A stretch of DNA of 64,000 nucleotides from Paractinoplanes lichenicola (GTDB lineage: Bacteria; Actinomycetota; Actinomycetes; Mycobacteriales; Micromonosporaceae): positions 372,001 to 436,000 of the forward strand of contig NZ_JAENHO010000006.1 in NCBI RefSeq assembly GCF_016785085.1, written 5' to 3'. A program made the position numbers and the translations under genes. The notes below the pieces were generated by a model. That model was not told the origin of the DNA. It searched no databases and was given only the letters and a program-made list of their open reading frames with translations. This document shows positions 24,959 through 32,568 of the stretch, in pieces. The first letter of the stretch is position 1. The number at the start of each line of letters is the position of its first letter.

Positions 24959-25634
24959 GCCGGCCACCCCAGCCACCCAGGCAATGGACGCCCGGCCAGC
25001 CCCGCAGCCCGCAAGCCCGCAAGCCCGCAAGCCCCGTCATGCTGCCAACCCAGCACCCGGCCAGCCCGGCACCTAACCAACTCGATCACCCGGCCAACTC
25101 GGCCACCCGACCAGCCCGACCAGGGTCTGAGCGCCGCCGAAGTCGCGCCCGCGACGGAGGGCATCCTCGGCCTCAGCCCACCAGGAGGGGCGGCGCCACT
25201 ACCACCCGGCGCCGCCCCTTCGCCTTCTGATGGCCTTCGTCCTACCGTTCATCGAACCGTCGCCGACCGCGCCGCACGACCCACCGCACCCCGTCGCACG
25301 GCTCGCACCGCACCACGCCGCCCGGCACCCCGTCGCACCGCACCCCGTCGCACCGCACCGCATCCCGCCGCACCGCACCGCATCCCGTTGCCCAGCACCC
25401 CGCCGCACCGCACGGCACCCGTCGCACCGACCCACGATGAGCCGCACTCGCCGCAGACCGCAGGCCGCGCGCACCGCTTGGCCCATGTTGCTCGGGGCGA
25501 CAAATCGTAAATGTCCAAAGTGTGATGGGCGCGCCGAGAGAAGGCGGATGGGCGGCGCGATCGAGCCAGGCGAACACGATCGAGCGAGGCGGGCGCGGTC
25601 GAGCCAGGTGAGGCGACTCCTGCTCGAAGCGGAG
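24959..25634. other. Intergenic region between converging genes, low-complexity repeats
   Basis: The first part has CCCGCAAG repeated three times and CCAGC/CCGGCC units. The second part (about 25260-25440) is built from degenerate CACCGCACCCCGTCG-type units. A hairpin lies between them. Open frames exist in several phases but none has a start signal, domain or normal codon use. I see no gene. Confidence 0.6.
25187..25218. terminator. GC hairpin in the convergent spacer
   Basis: GGGGCGGCGCC (25187-25197) pairs perfectly with GGCGCCGCCCC (25208-25218) around a 10-nt loop. There is no long T-run, only TTCG after the right arm. It lies about 230 bp after the GT2-GtrA stop. Confidence 0.5.
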
Positions 25635-25946
25635 TCAGTGCTCCGGCGGGAGCTGGTCGGGGGTGATGCGGCGGGGGCGACCCGGCGGGCGGCGCAGCAG
25701 GGCCGCGGCGATCACCAGGGTGGCGAAGAAGGCGGCAGCCGCGGCGGCGACCCACCAGCCGAGCACGCCGAGGATGACGGCGGCGGTCCAGATGACCACG
25801 GCGGTCAGAATCAGCGACAAAGACGGACGTTTGGGGCGGGGCGGTTCGAGGCGGCCGCTGGTCATGCGGGCGCAGAACTCCGGGTCATCACGCCTCAACT
25901 GACGCTCCAGCTGCGCCAGCCGTCGGCTGTCTTCCCTGCTCAACAT
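25635..25946 (-). CDS. DUF3040 membrane protein
   Basis: A 103-residue protein beginning LSREDSRRLAQLERQLRRDDPEFC, recognisable as the DUF3040 N-terminal segment, followed by a basic linker and two membrane helices (about residues 38-83). The family is almost confined to actinobacteria and its function is unknown. The ATG at 25946 has GGAGGTGG 6 nt upstream, which decides the start over the longer frame from 26021. It is transcribed alone or after the AlkZ-like gene 179 bp upstream. Confidence 0.85.
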   Translation of the reverse strand: MLSREDSRRLAQLERQLRRDDPEFCARMTSGRLEPPRPKRPSLSLILTAVVIWTAAVILGVLGWWVAAAAAAFFATLVIAAALLRRPPGRPRRITPDQLPPEH

Positions 25947-26125
25947 GTCGCCACCTCCGGTCGGGTCGCGGCCACACCCCATCGAACGGCACGCACTCCG
26001 ATCAATGCCATTGTTACTCACGTGTTGCCTTTCGGATACCTCCAGAATTCAGCACGGCCCAGCGGCCGGGATCGCGAGCGTTCCCACCGGCCCGGAAAGC
26101 GCTGAGCCGTCTCAAAGAGTGGAAC

Positions 26126-27220
26126 TCACTCGAAGGCGACCGCGGCCTCGGGCACCCCGCGAGCCCGCGCGACCTCGGCGGACTCTTCCTCGATCTGTTT
26201 GCGGCGGGCGGCCGGCAACGAGCCGAACGACGTCACGGTCAGGTTGACGCGTTTGCCGGACATCTTGGCCCGCCACACACCCGCCACCTCGCCGTCGACG
26301 AGCAGGGCTCCCGGATTGCCCAGAATGCGCCAGACTTCCTTCTGCCGCTCGCGGCCGGGCACCAGCACGTCGCGGTCACGCGCCTGGAGCAGCGGATCCA
26401 TCGGCGGGACGAACCGGACGCCACCGGGGCTCGACGCGGACGTCAACTCCTCGATCGCCTCGGTCGGCAGCCACGCCTTGCGCCCCTCCACGGTGACCGG
26501 TGTCAGCCGTTCCGCGGGCCAGACGGATTTCATCTCGGCGGTCGAGCTGCCCAGATATTTGCCGACCTCGAGCGGACCGGCCGGCCCGAGAAACCGCAGG
26601 TAAGTCAGGATCAGCTCGTCGATTCCGGCGTTCTCGGCGGGGATCGGGGGCGCCTTGGCCAGCGGGCCGAGCATCGCGTCGCGGCCACGGGACTGCACCT
26701 CGACGCCGCCGGCCAGCCCGGAATGCTGCCAGACGTTGCCGGCGATGTGCCGGGCCTCGCAACTGCGGCACTCGTAGGTCAGGGCCTTCGGCACGCGCTT
26801 ACTGACCTCGGTGCTCACCTCGCCGCGGGGCATCGGCTCCCGCACGACCTCGCGGAACGCCGCGGCGGTGACCCGGAAGGCCTCGAGACCGAGCTTCATG
26901 CCGTCGGGGATCTGGCTGCTCTTGATGCGGGCGGACGCGTCGGCGTCGCTGATCGGCCACAACTGTTTGACCAGCGCGGCCAGATCGGCGCGACGATGCA
27001 GGTGAGGCGCCCCGCGCGCGGCCCAGACAGTGATCAGCCGCCGGTCGGCGAGGTCAGCGCCCGTGCGCGCGGCCAGCGCGACCTGGGCCGAGCCGGGTGT
27101 GTATTCCTGCACGCCGAGATCGAGCACGGGCAGGTCGGCGGGCCGGGCGGAACTTCGCTCGGCCAGCCCCAACGCGGTGACCCGGTAGGCCATTGCTTGC
27201 GCACGATCGACGTTGACCAC
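26126..27220 (-). CDS. Winged-helix DNA-binding protein of the AlkZ/YcaQ (HTH_42) family
   Basis: A 364-residue protein of the HTH_42 (DUF1006) family, which includes the azinomycin-resistance glycosylase AlkZ and the crosslink glycosylase YcaQ. Recognisable parts are the early LGVQEYTPG segment, the central helical repeats and the C-terminal DPLLQARDRDVLVPG and GALLVDGEVAGVWRAK segments. The catalytic QxQ/QxD motif of characterised members is not clearly present; QEY is the nearest match, so glycosylase activity is uncertain. The GTG at 27220 has AGGGGG upstream. It lies 17 bp after the GNAT gene stop and is probably co-transcribed with it. Confidence 0.85.
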   Translation of the reverse strand: MVNVDRAQAMAYRVTALGLAERSSARPADLPVLDLGVQEYTPGSAQVALAARTGADLADRRLITVWAARGAPHLHRRADLAALVKQLWPISDADASARIKSSQIPDGMKLGLEAFRVTAAAFREVVREPMPRGEVSTEVSKRVPKALTYECRSCEARHIAGNVWQHSGLAGGVEVQSRGRDAMLGPLAKAPPIPAENAGIDELILTYLRFLGPAGPLEVGKYLGSSTAEMKSVWPAERLTPVTVEGRKAWLPTEAIEELTSASSPGGVRFVPPMDPLLQARDRDVLVPGRERQKEVWRILGNPGALLVDGEVAGVWRAKMSGKRVNLTVTSFGSLPAARRKQIEEESAEVARARGVPEAAVAFE

Positions 27221-27237
27221 GGCACCCCCTGAGGAAG

Positions 27238-27846
27238 CTAGGTGCGACGACCGTACCGCCGGGCTGCGACATTTTTCAGCCGGTCGCGACGGGTGTCGGG
27301 CTGCCGTTCGACCAGCTCCCACGTCTCCAGGCGGCTCGATCCGTGCGGCCCCTCCTGCAGGATCGGCGGCTCGCCGGTGAGCCGATAGCCGCAGCGCCGG
27401 GCCACGGCCGTGCTGCCGACGTTGCCGGGATCGATGCGCAGCAGCAGACGGCTCAGGTGGAGACTGCCCTGTGCGTACGCGGAAAGAAGTGACAACGCGC
27501 CCGACGCGAGCCCGCGCCGGCGCTCGCCCGCATCGACCAGATAGCCGAGCTCGGCCTCCTTGCGCCCCAGGTCGAGGCCGAAGAGCGTGACCTCGCCGAG
27601 GGGGCGCGAGCCGTCGGCGGTGATCGCGAGCTGGATGCGCCGGCCGCCGACGCGATTTTGATAACAGCGCTTCAGATACGCGATGCCGGCCTCGACGTCG
27701 AACGGCGACGGCATCGGCGACCAGCGGGCGATCTCGGGCTCGTCGAACATGCGGACCAGGTCGTCGAGGTCCTCGGAGCGCCATTCGCGCAGGGTGATGC
27801 CGTCCCCCGTCAGTGTGAGCGGATAGGGCAGACGGCTGGCGGCCAT
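27238..27846 (-). CDS. GNAT family N-acetyltransferase (RimJ/RimL-like)
   Basis: A 202-residue acetyltransferase. It opens with LTLREWRSEDLDDLVRMFDEPE, typical of the RimJ/RimL subgroup, and has the acetyl-CoA loop GERRRGLASGA (consensus Q/RxxGxG/A) followed by the RIDPGNVGSTAVARRCGYRL segment. The substrate could be a protein N-terminus or a small amine. The ATG at 27846 is preceded by GGCAGGA. It is the first gene of a leftward pair with the AlkZ-like gene and is divergent from the TetR gene at 28050. Confidence 0.9.
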   Translation of the reverse strand: MAASRLPYPLTLTGDGITLREWRSEDLDDLVRMFDEPEIARWSPMPSPFDVEAGIAYLKRCYQNRVGGRRIQLAITADGSRPLGEVTLFGLDLGRKEAELGYLVDAGERRRGLASGALSLLSAYAQGSLHLSRLLLRIDPGNVGSTAVARRCGYRLTGEPPILQEGPHGSSRLETWELVERQPDTRRDRLKNVAARRYGRRT

Positions 27847-27926
27847 GATTGAATCCTGCCCGTAAGGACCGGTTGCGGCCAGTAGCGCAGGATATGAAGC
27901 CGATGAGTGATTGGTCATGCCGCCAA

Positions 27927-27951
27927 CGTCGGATAGCCGCTATCGCCGACG
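27927..27951. promoter_or_regulatory. Imperfect palindrome, candidate TetR-family operator
   Basis: CGTCGG and CCGACG form outer arms, and ATAGC and GCTAT inner arms, with a 2-nt asymmetry. It lies between the divergent GNAT (start 27846) and TetR (start 28050) genes. It could be the TetR protein's site. Confidence 0.35.
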
Positions 27952-28036
27952 GCGCATTCGCGGGATGATGCACGGATCTTGGTCGTCCACCTTGCCCAAT
28001 GTGGAGGGTTGACGGGTGGGTTGATCGGCGAAGTCG

Positions 28037-28042
28037 TAACGT
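28037..28042 (+). promoter_or_regulatory. Candidate -10 box TAACGT, leaderless TetR start
   Basis: TAACGT lies 7 nt before the GTG at 28050, consistent with a leaderless transcript. This supports the GTG over earlier in-frame starts. Confidence 0.45.
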
Positions 28043-28049
28043 TGACCCT

Positions 28050-28685
28050 GTGGAGGAACAAACCACGACGACCCGGCGCGGCGAAACTTACGCCGGCAGA
28101 TCTCGCGAGCAGCGGTCCAACGAGCGGCGCGCGCGGATCATGATGTCGGCGGTGCACCTGTTCGGCACGCGTGACTACGACGATGTCACCGTCGCCGACA
28201 TCTGCGCCGACGCCAAAGTGTCCAAAAGGTATTTTTACGAGCATTTCGAGGATCGTCCTGACCTCCTGATCAGGGTGAACCGCGACCAGAACGAGTGGTT
28301 GCTGCGTGGCGTCGCTGCGGCGATCCCCGAGCGTCCGGCCTCGCTGGAAGAGCTGTTCCGGCCGGCTCTGCACACGCTGGTCGGGATGCTGAGGGACAAC
28401 CCGGAGAGCGCCCGCGTGATCTACGTGAACGCTCCCCGCATGGAGACCCGCCGGCGCGGCGTGCTGCGCGAGGACGCCCAGTTCGTCGCGGCGATGCTGC
28501 GGCGTGCAGTGGGCAAACCCGAGGACCAGATCGGCTACGACCGTACGCTCCTGGCCCTGGTCTCGGGGCTCAGCGAGGTGATCATCGACTGGATCTCCCA
28601 CGACATGGACGGCGACCCCGACCACCTCGCCGAACACCTGACCGGCATAGCCCTGGCCCTCACCACCCGCGCCGCCACCCTCTGA
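28050..28685 (+). CDS. TetR/AcrR family transcriptional regulator
   Basis: A 211-residue one-component regulator. The N-terminal helix-turn-helix includes RIMMSAVHLFGTRDYDDVTVADICADAKVSKRYFYEHFEDRPDLL, the standard TetR pattern with the recognition helix near SKRYFYEHF. The C-terminal ligand domain is helical and unassigned. It is divergent from the GNAT gene and may control it through the palindrome at 27927. The ligand is unknown. Confidence 0.92.
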   Translation: MEEQTTTTRRGETYAGRSREQRSNERRARIMMSAVHLFGTRDYDDVTVADICADAKVSKRYFYEHFEDRPDLLIRVNRDQNEWLLRGVAAAIPERPASLEELFRPALHTLVGMLRDNPESARVIYVNAPRMETRRRGVLREDAQFVAAMLRRAVGKPEDQIGYDRTLLALVSGLSEVIIDWISHDMDGDPDHLAEHLTGIALALTTRAATL

Positions 28686-28795
28686 CACGCTCCCCCAGCG
28701 ACAGGCGAGAGCCAGCTAGGCGAGGGAGAGGTGGCGCGCGGCGGGCCGGGGGCGGCGAAGGGACGGGCGGTGGAGGCTAAGGGCGGAGACCCAGT

Positions 28796-28905
28796 GGCGT
28801 TAGGTGCGGTGGTCAGTGGCGTCGGGCGCGCTGGCCAGAGGCGTCGGGCGCGCTGGCCAGAGGCGTCGGGCGCGCTGGTTAGAGGCGCTGGGTGCGGTGG
28901 TCAGA
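28796..28905. repeat. Five tandem 22-bp repeats
   Basis: Five contiguous 22-bp units (28796, 28818, 28840, 28862 and 28884) of pattern GGCGTCGGGCGCGCTGGCCAGA. Units 2 and 3 are identical, unit 4 differs by two bases, and units 1 and 5 share the variant GGTGCGGTGGTCAG. The array lies between the TetR and saccharopine-dehydrogenase-like genes and runs 5 bp into the latter, so it supplies that gene's TGA. The repeats continue degenerately into 28906-28916. Confidence 0.85.
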
Positions 28906-30139
28906 GGCGGCGGGCCGTGATCTCCACTCCCGCGGCCCGCAGGCGGGTGACCAGGGCGTCGCCCAGGGCGGTGGCCGGGGTCAGCACGCCGCCCGGCGAG
29001 GCGGGGAGCGCGTCGCGGTTGTGGATCAGGGCCAGTGCCGATTCGCCGAGCATGATGGCGGTGGCGGCGTAGCCGGGGTCGCCCTTGGCACGGAAGCGGG
29101 CCGTGTAGCGGGCGCCGGTTGTCGTCGTGGTGAAGAAATCCATCGTGAAGTGGCCGTCGCGCTGCGCACGCTCGCTGGGACCGCTGCCCGGCTTGGGGAG
29201 CAGGCGGTCGAGAACGAACCGGGTCGGCGGCAGCATCATGCCCGCGACCAGGGCGCCGAACCCGATTTTGACCCCGTTCGCCACGAGCGGCGAGAGCGGT
29301 GACGCCCCGACGCTCATCAGCTCGCGATAGCGGAAGCGCCGCCCGTATCGCCAGTTGTGCAGGGCGTTGCTGCGCCGGACGACCCGGGTGTTGTAGGACG
29401 CCATGAAGAACGGCGCGAGCGTGCCCCGCAGCGTGGGATGCACCTCGGCGCCGCGCACGGTGGCGACGTCGCCCTGCCGGCCCAGGTCGGGCTCGCCGGC
29501 GCGGTCGGGGCTGAGCGAATAGGGGCTCGCGGCCAGCCGGCGCAGACGGCGATCGTTCTTGACCGCGTCGAGCTGCTGACGCATCGAGTCGATCGTGCCG
29601 CCGCTGACCCCGCCGCGCATGCTGGTCACGACCATGGTGGTGTCGGTCAGCTCCCCGGCCCCGTCGGCCGCGACCTGCTGCGCGAGCACGTGCACGCCGA
29701 GGTCGGAGGGGATCGAGTCGAAGCCGCACGAATGCACGATCCGGGCGCCCGTGCGCGCGGCCGTCTCGTGGTTGGCGTCGATGCTGTGCCGCGCGAAGAT
29801 CACCTCGCCGGTCAGGTCGGCGTAGTCGGTGCCGGCCTCGGCGCACGCCTGGGCCAGCGCCTTGCCGAACTTCAGATAGGGCCCCACGGTCGTCAGCACG
29901 ACCCGGGTCGACGCGGCCAGACGGGCCAGCGCCTCATGGTCGGCGGCGTCGGCCACCAGGATCGGCCAGTCGACGCCGAGTTTGTCGCGGACGGCCGCGA
30001 GGCGTGACTCGGACCGCCCGGCCAGGGCCAGACGCGTGCCCTCCGGCGCGTGCTCGGCGAGGTAGCGAGCGGTCACCGCGCCGACAAACCCGGTGGCGCC
30101 GTAAACGACGATATCGTGATCCCTGGCTCGATCGGTCAT
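28901..30139 (-). CDS. Saccharopine dehydrogenase family / trans-acting enoyl reductase-like protein
   Basis: A 412-residue protein with the nucleotide-binding motif VVYGATGFVGAVTARYL at the N-terminus and the family signatures GPYLKFG, GTDYADLTGE and HSCGFDSIPSDLG. The latter are shared with mycobacterial Rv2449c/Rv2953-type proteins; Rv2953 is the trans-acting enoyl reductase of phthiocerol lipid synthesis. Most homologues are uncharacterised, so reduction of a lipid-linked or polyketide intermediate is possible but unproven. The ATG at 30139 gives the normal length. The last residues are encoded next to a 22-bp tandem repeat array. Confidence 0.88.
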   Translation of the reverse strand: MTDRARDHDIVVYGATGFVGAVTARYLAEHAPEGTRLALAGRSESRLAAVRDKLGVDWPILVADAADHEALARLAASTRVVLTTVGPYLKFGKALAQACAEAGTDYADLTGEVIFARHSIDANHETAARTGARIVHSCGFDSIPSDLGVHVLAQQVAADGAGELTDTTMVVTSMRGGVSGGTIDSMRQQLDAVKNDRRLRRLAASPYSLSPDRAGEPDLGRQGDVATVRGAEVHPTLRGTLAPFFMASYNTRVVRRSNALHNWRYGRRFRYRELMSVGASPLSPLVANGVKIGFGALVAGMMLPPTRFVLDRLLPKPGSGPSERAQRDGHFTMDFFTTTTTGARYTARFRAKGDPGYAATAIMLGESALALIHNRDALPASPGGVLTPATALGDALVTRLRAAGVEITARRL

Positions 30140-30282
30140 GGTTCTGGATTCTGCATCAGCGCTCCACGAACTGCTCGGGCGGTTTAGTCTCAAGCCGCTT
30201 GTTCCTCTACCGAACCGGCTGGTGACGGGCCCCTTCGCGGCCTCGGAACCGGCCCCGTCCGCGCATCGCGGACACCGCGGGC

Positions 30283-30440
30283 GGAACGCCGAGTCCTGCC
30301 GCCGCCCGACGGGACAATCATCAACGGCATGGAGCGGGGGACCCACGTTCCTCGGCGCGTCCGCGCGCCTCGGGGTGAAGCCGCCACCACGCGGCCGGGC
30401 ACCTCAGCCCGAACCCGACAGCTGACCTCGAAGGCGTGGA
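30283..30440 (+). ncRNA. c-di-AMP riboswitch (ydaO-yuaA class) upstream of rpf
   Basis: The conserved blocks of the ydaO aptamer are present in order: ACGCCGAGTCCTGCC (from 30286), GAGCGGGGGACCCA, GGGTGAAGCCG, then CCCGAACCCGACAGCTGACC and CTCGAAGGCGT. The P1 helix pairs ACGCC (30286-30290) with GGCGT (30433-30437). Cyclic di-AMP riboswitches before rpf genes are well known in streptomycetes and relatives, where the ligand lowers expression. Just downstream, GTGGA-GGG-TCCAC (30436-30448) can fold over the rpf ribosome-binding site and overlaps P1 by two bases. A perfect hairpin GTCCGCG-CAT-CGCGGAC (30257-30273) precedes the aptamer. Confidence 0.96.
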
Positions 30441-30452
30441 GGGTCCACTGTC

Positions 30453-31151
30453 ATGGCACGAGTCTGTCACCCTGCCCGCGCCGCGCTTGTTCTCGCCGCG
30501 GCGGGCATCACCAGCATCACCTCCCTGATCGGGCCGAAGGCCACCACCCCGGCCGTCGCCGCACCCGCACCCACGGCCGACGTCAACTGGGACGCCATCG
30601 CCGAATGCGAGTCGGGCGGCGACTGGGACATCAACACGGGCAACGGCTATTACGGCGGTCTGCAGTTCAGCCGCAGCACCTGGCGTGCCTACGGCGGATC
30701 GCGGTTCGCCGGCACCGCCGACCAGGCCAGCCGGGCCGAGCAGATCGCGATCGCCGAACGCGTGCGCGACGGCCAGGGCCTGGGCGCCTGGCCCACGTGC
30801 GGCCGCCGAGCCTCGTCGACCAAGCAATATCGAGCCCAGCTGGCCGAGGCCCGAGCCGCCGCGGCCGCAAAGCGCGCCGCCGAAGCCCGTGCCGCCCAAG
30901 CCGCCGCGACCCGAGCCACGGACGACGCCACGGCCCAGAGCGTCGCCACCGGAACCCCGCCCACAGCTCAAGCAGCGGCCACCACAGCCCGCCCGACGAA
31001 GCGCGTCTACATCGTGCGGGCCGGGGACACCCTCGCGCTGATCGCGCAGCGGACGAAATTCCCCGGGGGCTGGCGCGCCCTGCACCGCCTCAATCGCGAC
31101 AAGCTCCCCAGCCCGCACCGGATCTATCCCGGTCAGCCGCTCTCGCTGTGA
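30453..31151 (+). CDS. rpf: Resuscitation-promoting factor (Rpf) with LysM domain
   Basis: A 232-residue secreted muralytic enzyme. A signal peptide ends near residue 36. The Rpf (transglycosylase-like) domain spans about 43-118 with catalytic Glu51 in AIAECESGGDW and a Cys52-Cys116 pair. An Ala-rich, charged helical linker (about 123-180) leads to a C-terminal LysM peptidoglycan-binding domain (about 183-232, YIVRAGDTLALIAQ). It cleaves peptidoglycan glycan strands during germination or regrowth. GGAGGG lies 9 nt before the ATG within a hairpin. Regulation by c-di-AMP is strongly indicated by the upstream riboswitch. Confidence 0.96.
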   Translation: MARVCHPARAALVLAAAGITSITSLIGPKATTPAVAAPAPTADVNWDAIAECESGGDWDINTGNGYYGGLQFSRSTWRAYGGSRFAGTADQASRAEQIAIAERVRDGQGLGAWPTCGRRASSTKQYRAQLAEARAAAAAKRAAEARAAQAAATRATDDATAQSVATGTPPTAQAAATTARPTKRVYIVRAGDTLALIAQRTKFPGGWRALHRLNRDKLPSPHRIYPGQPLSL

Positions 31152-31160
31152 GCGCGGCGC

Positions 31161-31532
31161 TCACCCGTCACCGGCCGGGCTGACGAACTCGGGCTGGTCG
31201 AGCACGCGCAACCACGTGCCGTCGGGCTGCCGACGCACGACCTGGGCCCGGGCGCCGGCGCCGTCGCTCGGCGGCGTCGACGTCAGGGCCAGGTCACCGC
31301 TGATCAAGGTCGGCAGCGGCTCCTCCGGCGTGAAGGACGGCATGTGCGGCAACGCCTCCGCCCAGAGCTGCTGGATCGCGGCACGGCCGACGGTCTGCCG
31401 GCCCGGCGGATAGGCCATCACGGCGTCTTCCTCATAGAGCAGCGCCAGCCCCTCGGCGTCTTTGGCGTTCGCACGCTCGACGAAGAGGCGGGTCAGGTCT
31501 TCGGGACGGTGGGCCTTCTCGCGTTCGGTCAT
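31161..31532 (-). CDS. SnoaL/NTF2-like protein
   Basis: A 123-residue protein of the NTF2-like fold (SgcJ/DUF4440 type), with the helical start EDLTRLFVERANAKDAEGLALLYEEDAVM and the short strand PPGRQTVGRAAIQQLW. Members are small isomerases, hydrolases or binding proteins, and function cannot be assigned from sequence. GGTGGAG precedes the ATG. It is divergent from the LysR gene at 31603, and an inverted repeat between the two starts suggests LysR control. Confidence 0.85.
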   Translation of the reverse strand: MTEREKAHRPEDLTRLFVERANAKDAEGLALLYEEDAVMAYPPGRQTVGRAAIQQLWAEALPHMPSFTPEEPLPTLISGDLALTSTPPSDGAGARAQVVRRQPDGTWLRVLDQPEFVSPAGDG

Positions 31533-31572
31533 GGCTCCACCCTGCTCCGGCCGGATTCACAAGTCCAACGCA

Positions 31573-31590
31573 TAGTTCTTATGGGAACTA
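31573..31590. promoter_or_regulatory. LysR-type operator TAGTTC-N6-GAACTA
   Basis: A perfect 6-6-6 inverted repeat centred between the divergent NTF2-like (start 31532) and LysR (start 31603) genes, the usual site of a LysR recognition element. It overlaps a TAGAAT -10 candidate (31589-31594) of the regulator, so the LysR protein probably represses itself. Confidence 0.6.
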
Positions 31591-31602
31591 GAATTGCGAG
31601 TT

Positions 31603-32538
31603 ATGGAATTGCGCCAGCTGGAGTACTTCGTCACCGTCGCCGAGGAGGCCAACTTCACCCGCGCCGCCGAGCGCGTCCGGATCAGCCAGTCGGGCGTGAG
31701 CTCGCAGGTCAAGGCGCTGGAGCACGAGATCGGAGCGCCGCTCTTCGACCGCTCGGGCCGCACGGCACGCCTCACCGAGACGGGTGCCGCCGCCCTGCCG
31801 TACGCGAAAGCCGCCCTGGAGGCCGCCGCAGGCATGCGGCAGGTGGTGGACGAGGTGCGGGGGCTCGTGCGGGGGCAGCTCACGGTCGGGATGGTGACGG
31901 GTTGCGAGGTGAAGCCGCTCTTCGCCGCGCTGGCCGCCTTCAGCCGGGAGCATCCGGCGATCGAGCTCGACCTGATCGAGGACAATTCCGACCGGCTCGT
32001 GGCAGGCGTGCGGGTGAGCACAGTGGACGTCGCCCTGGTCGGAGTGGCCGGCGAGCCCCCGGAACACCTGGAGTCGCAGGTCATCGTGCGCGAGGGGCTG
32101 GCCGCGATGGCGCCCGTGGGCTCCGAGGTGGCCCGGCTCGACCGCATCTCGCTGCCCGATCTCGCCGCTCATCCGCTGGTCACGTTGCCCGAGGGCACCG
32201 GCATTCGCACCGTTCTCGACGAGTCGTGCCTGGCCGCCGGCCTGTTCCCGAACGTGGTGCTGGTGGCGTCGGCGCCGGGTGCGGTGGCCGAGCTGGCGTC
32301 GCGGGGTCTCGGCCTGGGCGTGCTGAGCGAGTCCATGGCGGCCGGGTTCCCGCAGCTCAAGACCATTCCCATCGAGCCCGTACGGATCCCCGCCCTGCTC
32401 GCCCTGACCTGGCGCCCGCGAGTCAGCCCCGCGCTGGCCGCCCTGCTCCCCCATCTGCGCGAGGCGTTCGGCGTCTCGCCGGAAAAGTCAGCCGCGGTCG
32501 TAAGCGGATCGGCCGGCTCGAAGCGTCTTCAAAGGTGA
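31603..32538 (+). CDS. LysR family transcriptional regulator
   Basis: A 311-residue regulator. The N-terminal helix-turn-helix is MELRQLEYFVTVAEEANFTRAAERVRISQSGVSSQVKALE, followed by the linker helix and two Rossmann-like effector domains (about 90-295). The effector is unknown. The start at 31603 is the usual MELRQL start; two upstream codons are also in frame. The divergent NTF2-like gene is the most likely target. Confidence 0.94.
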   Translation: MELRQLEYFVTVAEEANFTRAAERVRISQSGVSSQVKALEHEIGAPLFDRSGRTARLTETGAAALPYAKAALEAAAGMRQVVDEVRGLVRGQLTVGMVTGCEVKPLFAALAAFSREHPAIELDLIEDNSDRLVAGVRVSTVDVALVGVAGEPPEHLESQVIVREGLAAMAPVGSEVARLDRISLPDLAAHPLVTLPEGTGIRTVLDESCLAAGLFPNVVLVASAPGAVAELASRGLGLGVLSESMAAGFPQLKTIPIEPVRIPALLALTWRPRVSPALAALLPHLREAFGVSPEKSAAVVSGSAGSKRLQR

Positions 32539-32568
32539 AGGCGAAACTTGAAGCGATCAATAGGGAAG

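Noticed and set aside
25260..25440. Possible CRISPR-like array of CACCGCACCCCGTCG units
   Set aside because: Units are degenerate and directly contiguous, with no constant-length unique spacers and no cas genes nearby.
27221..28066. N-terminal extension of the AlkZ-like protein
   Set aside because: It runs antisense and out of frame through the GNAT gene and the divergent promoter; the GTG at 27220 has a good ribosome-binding site.
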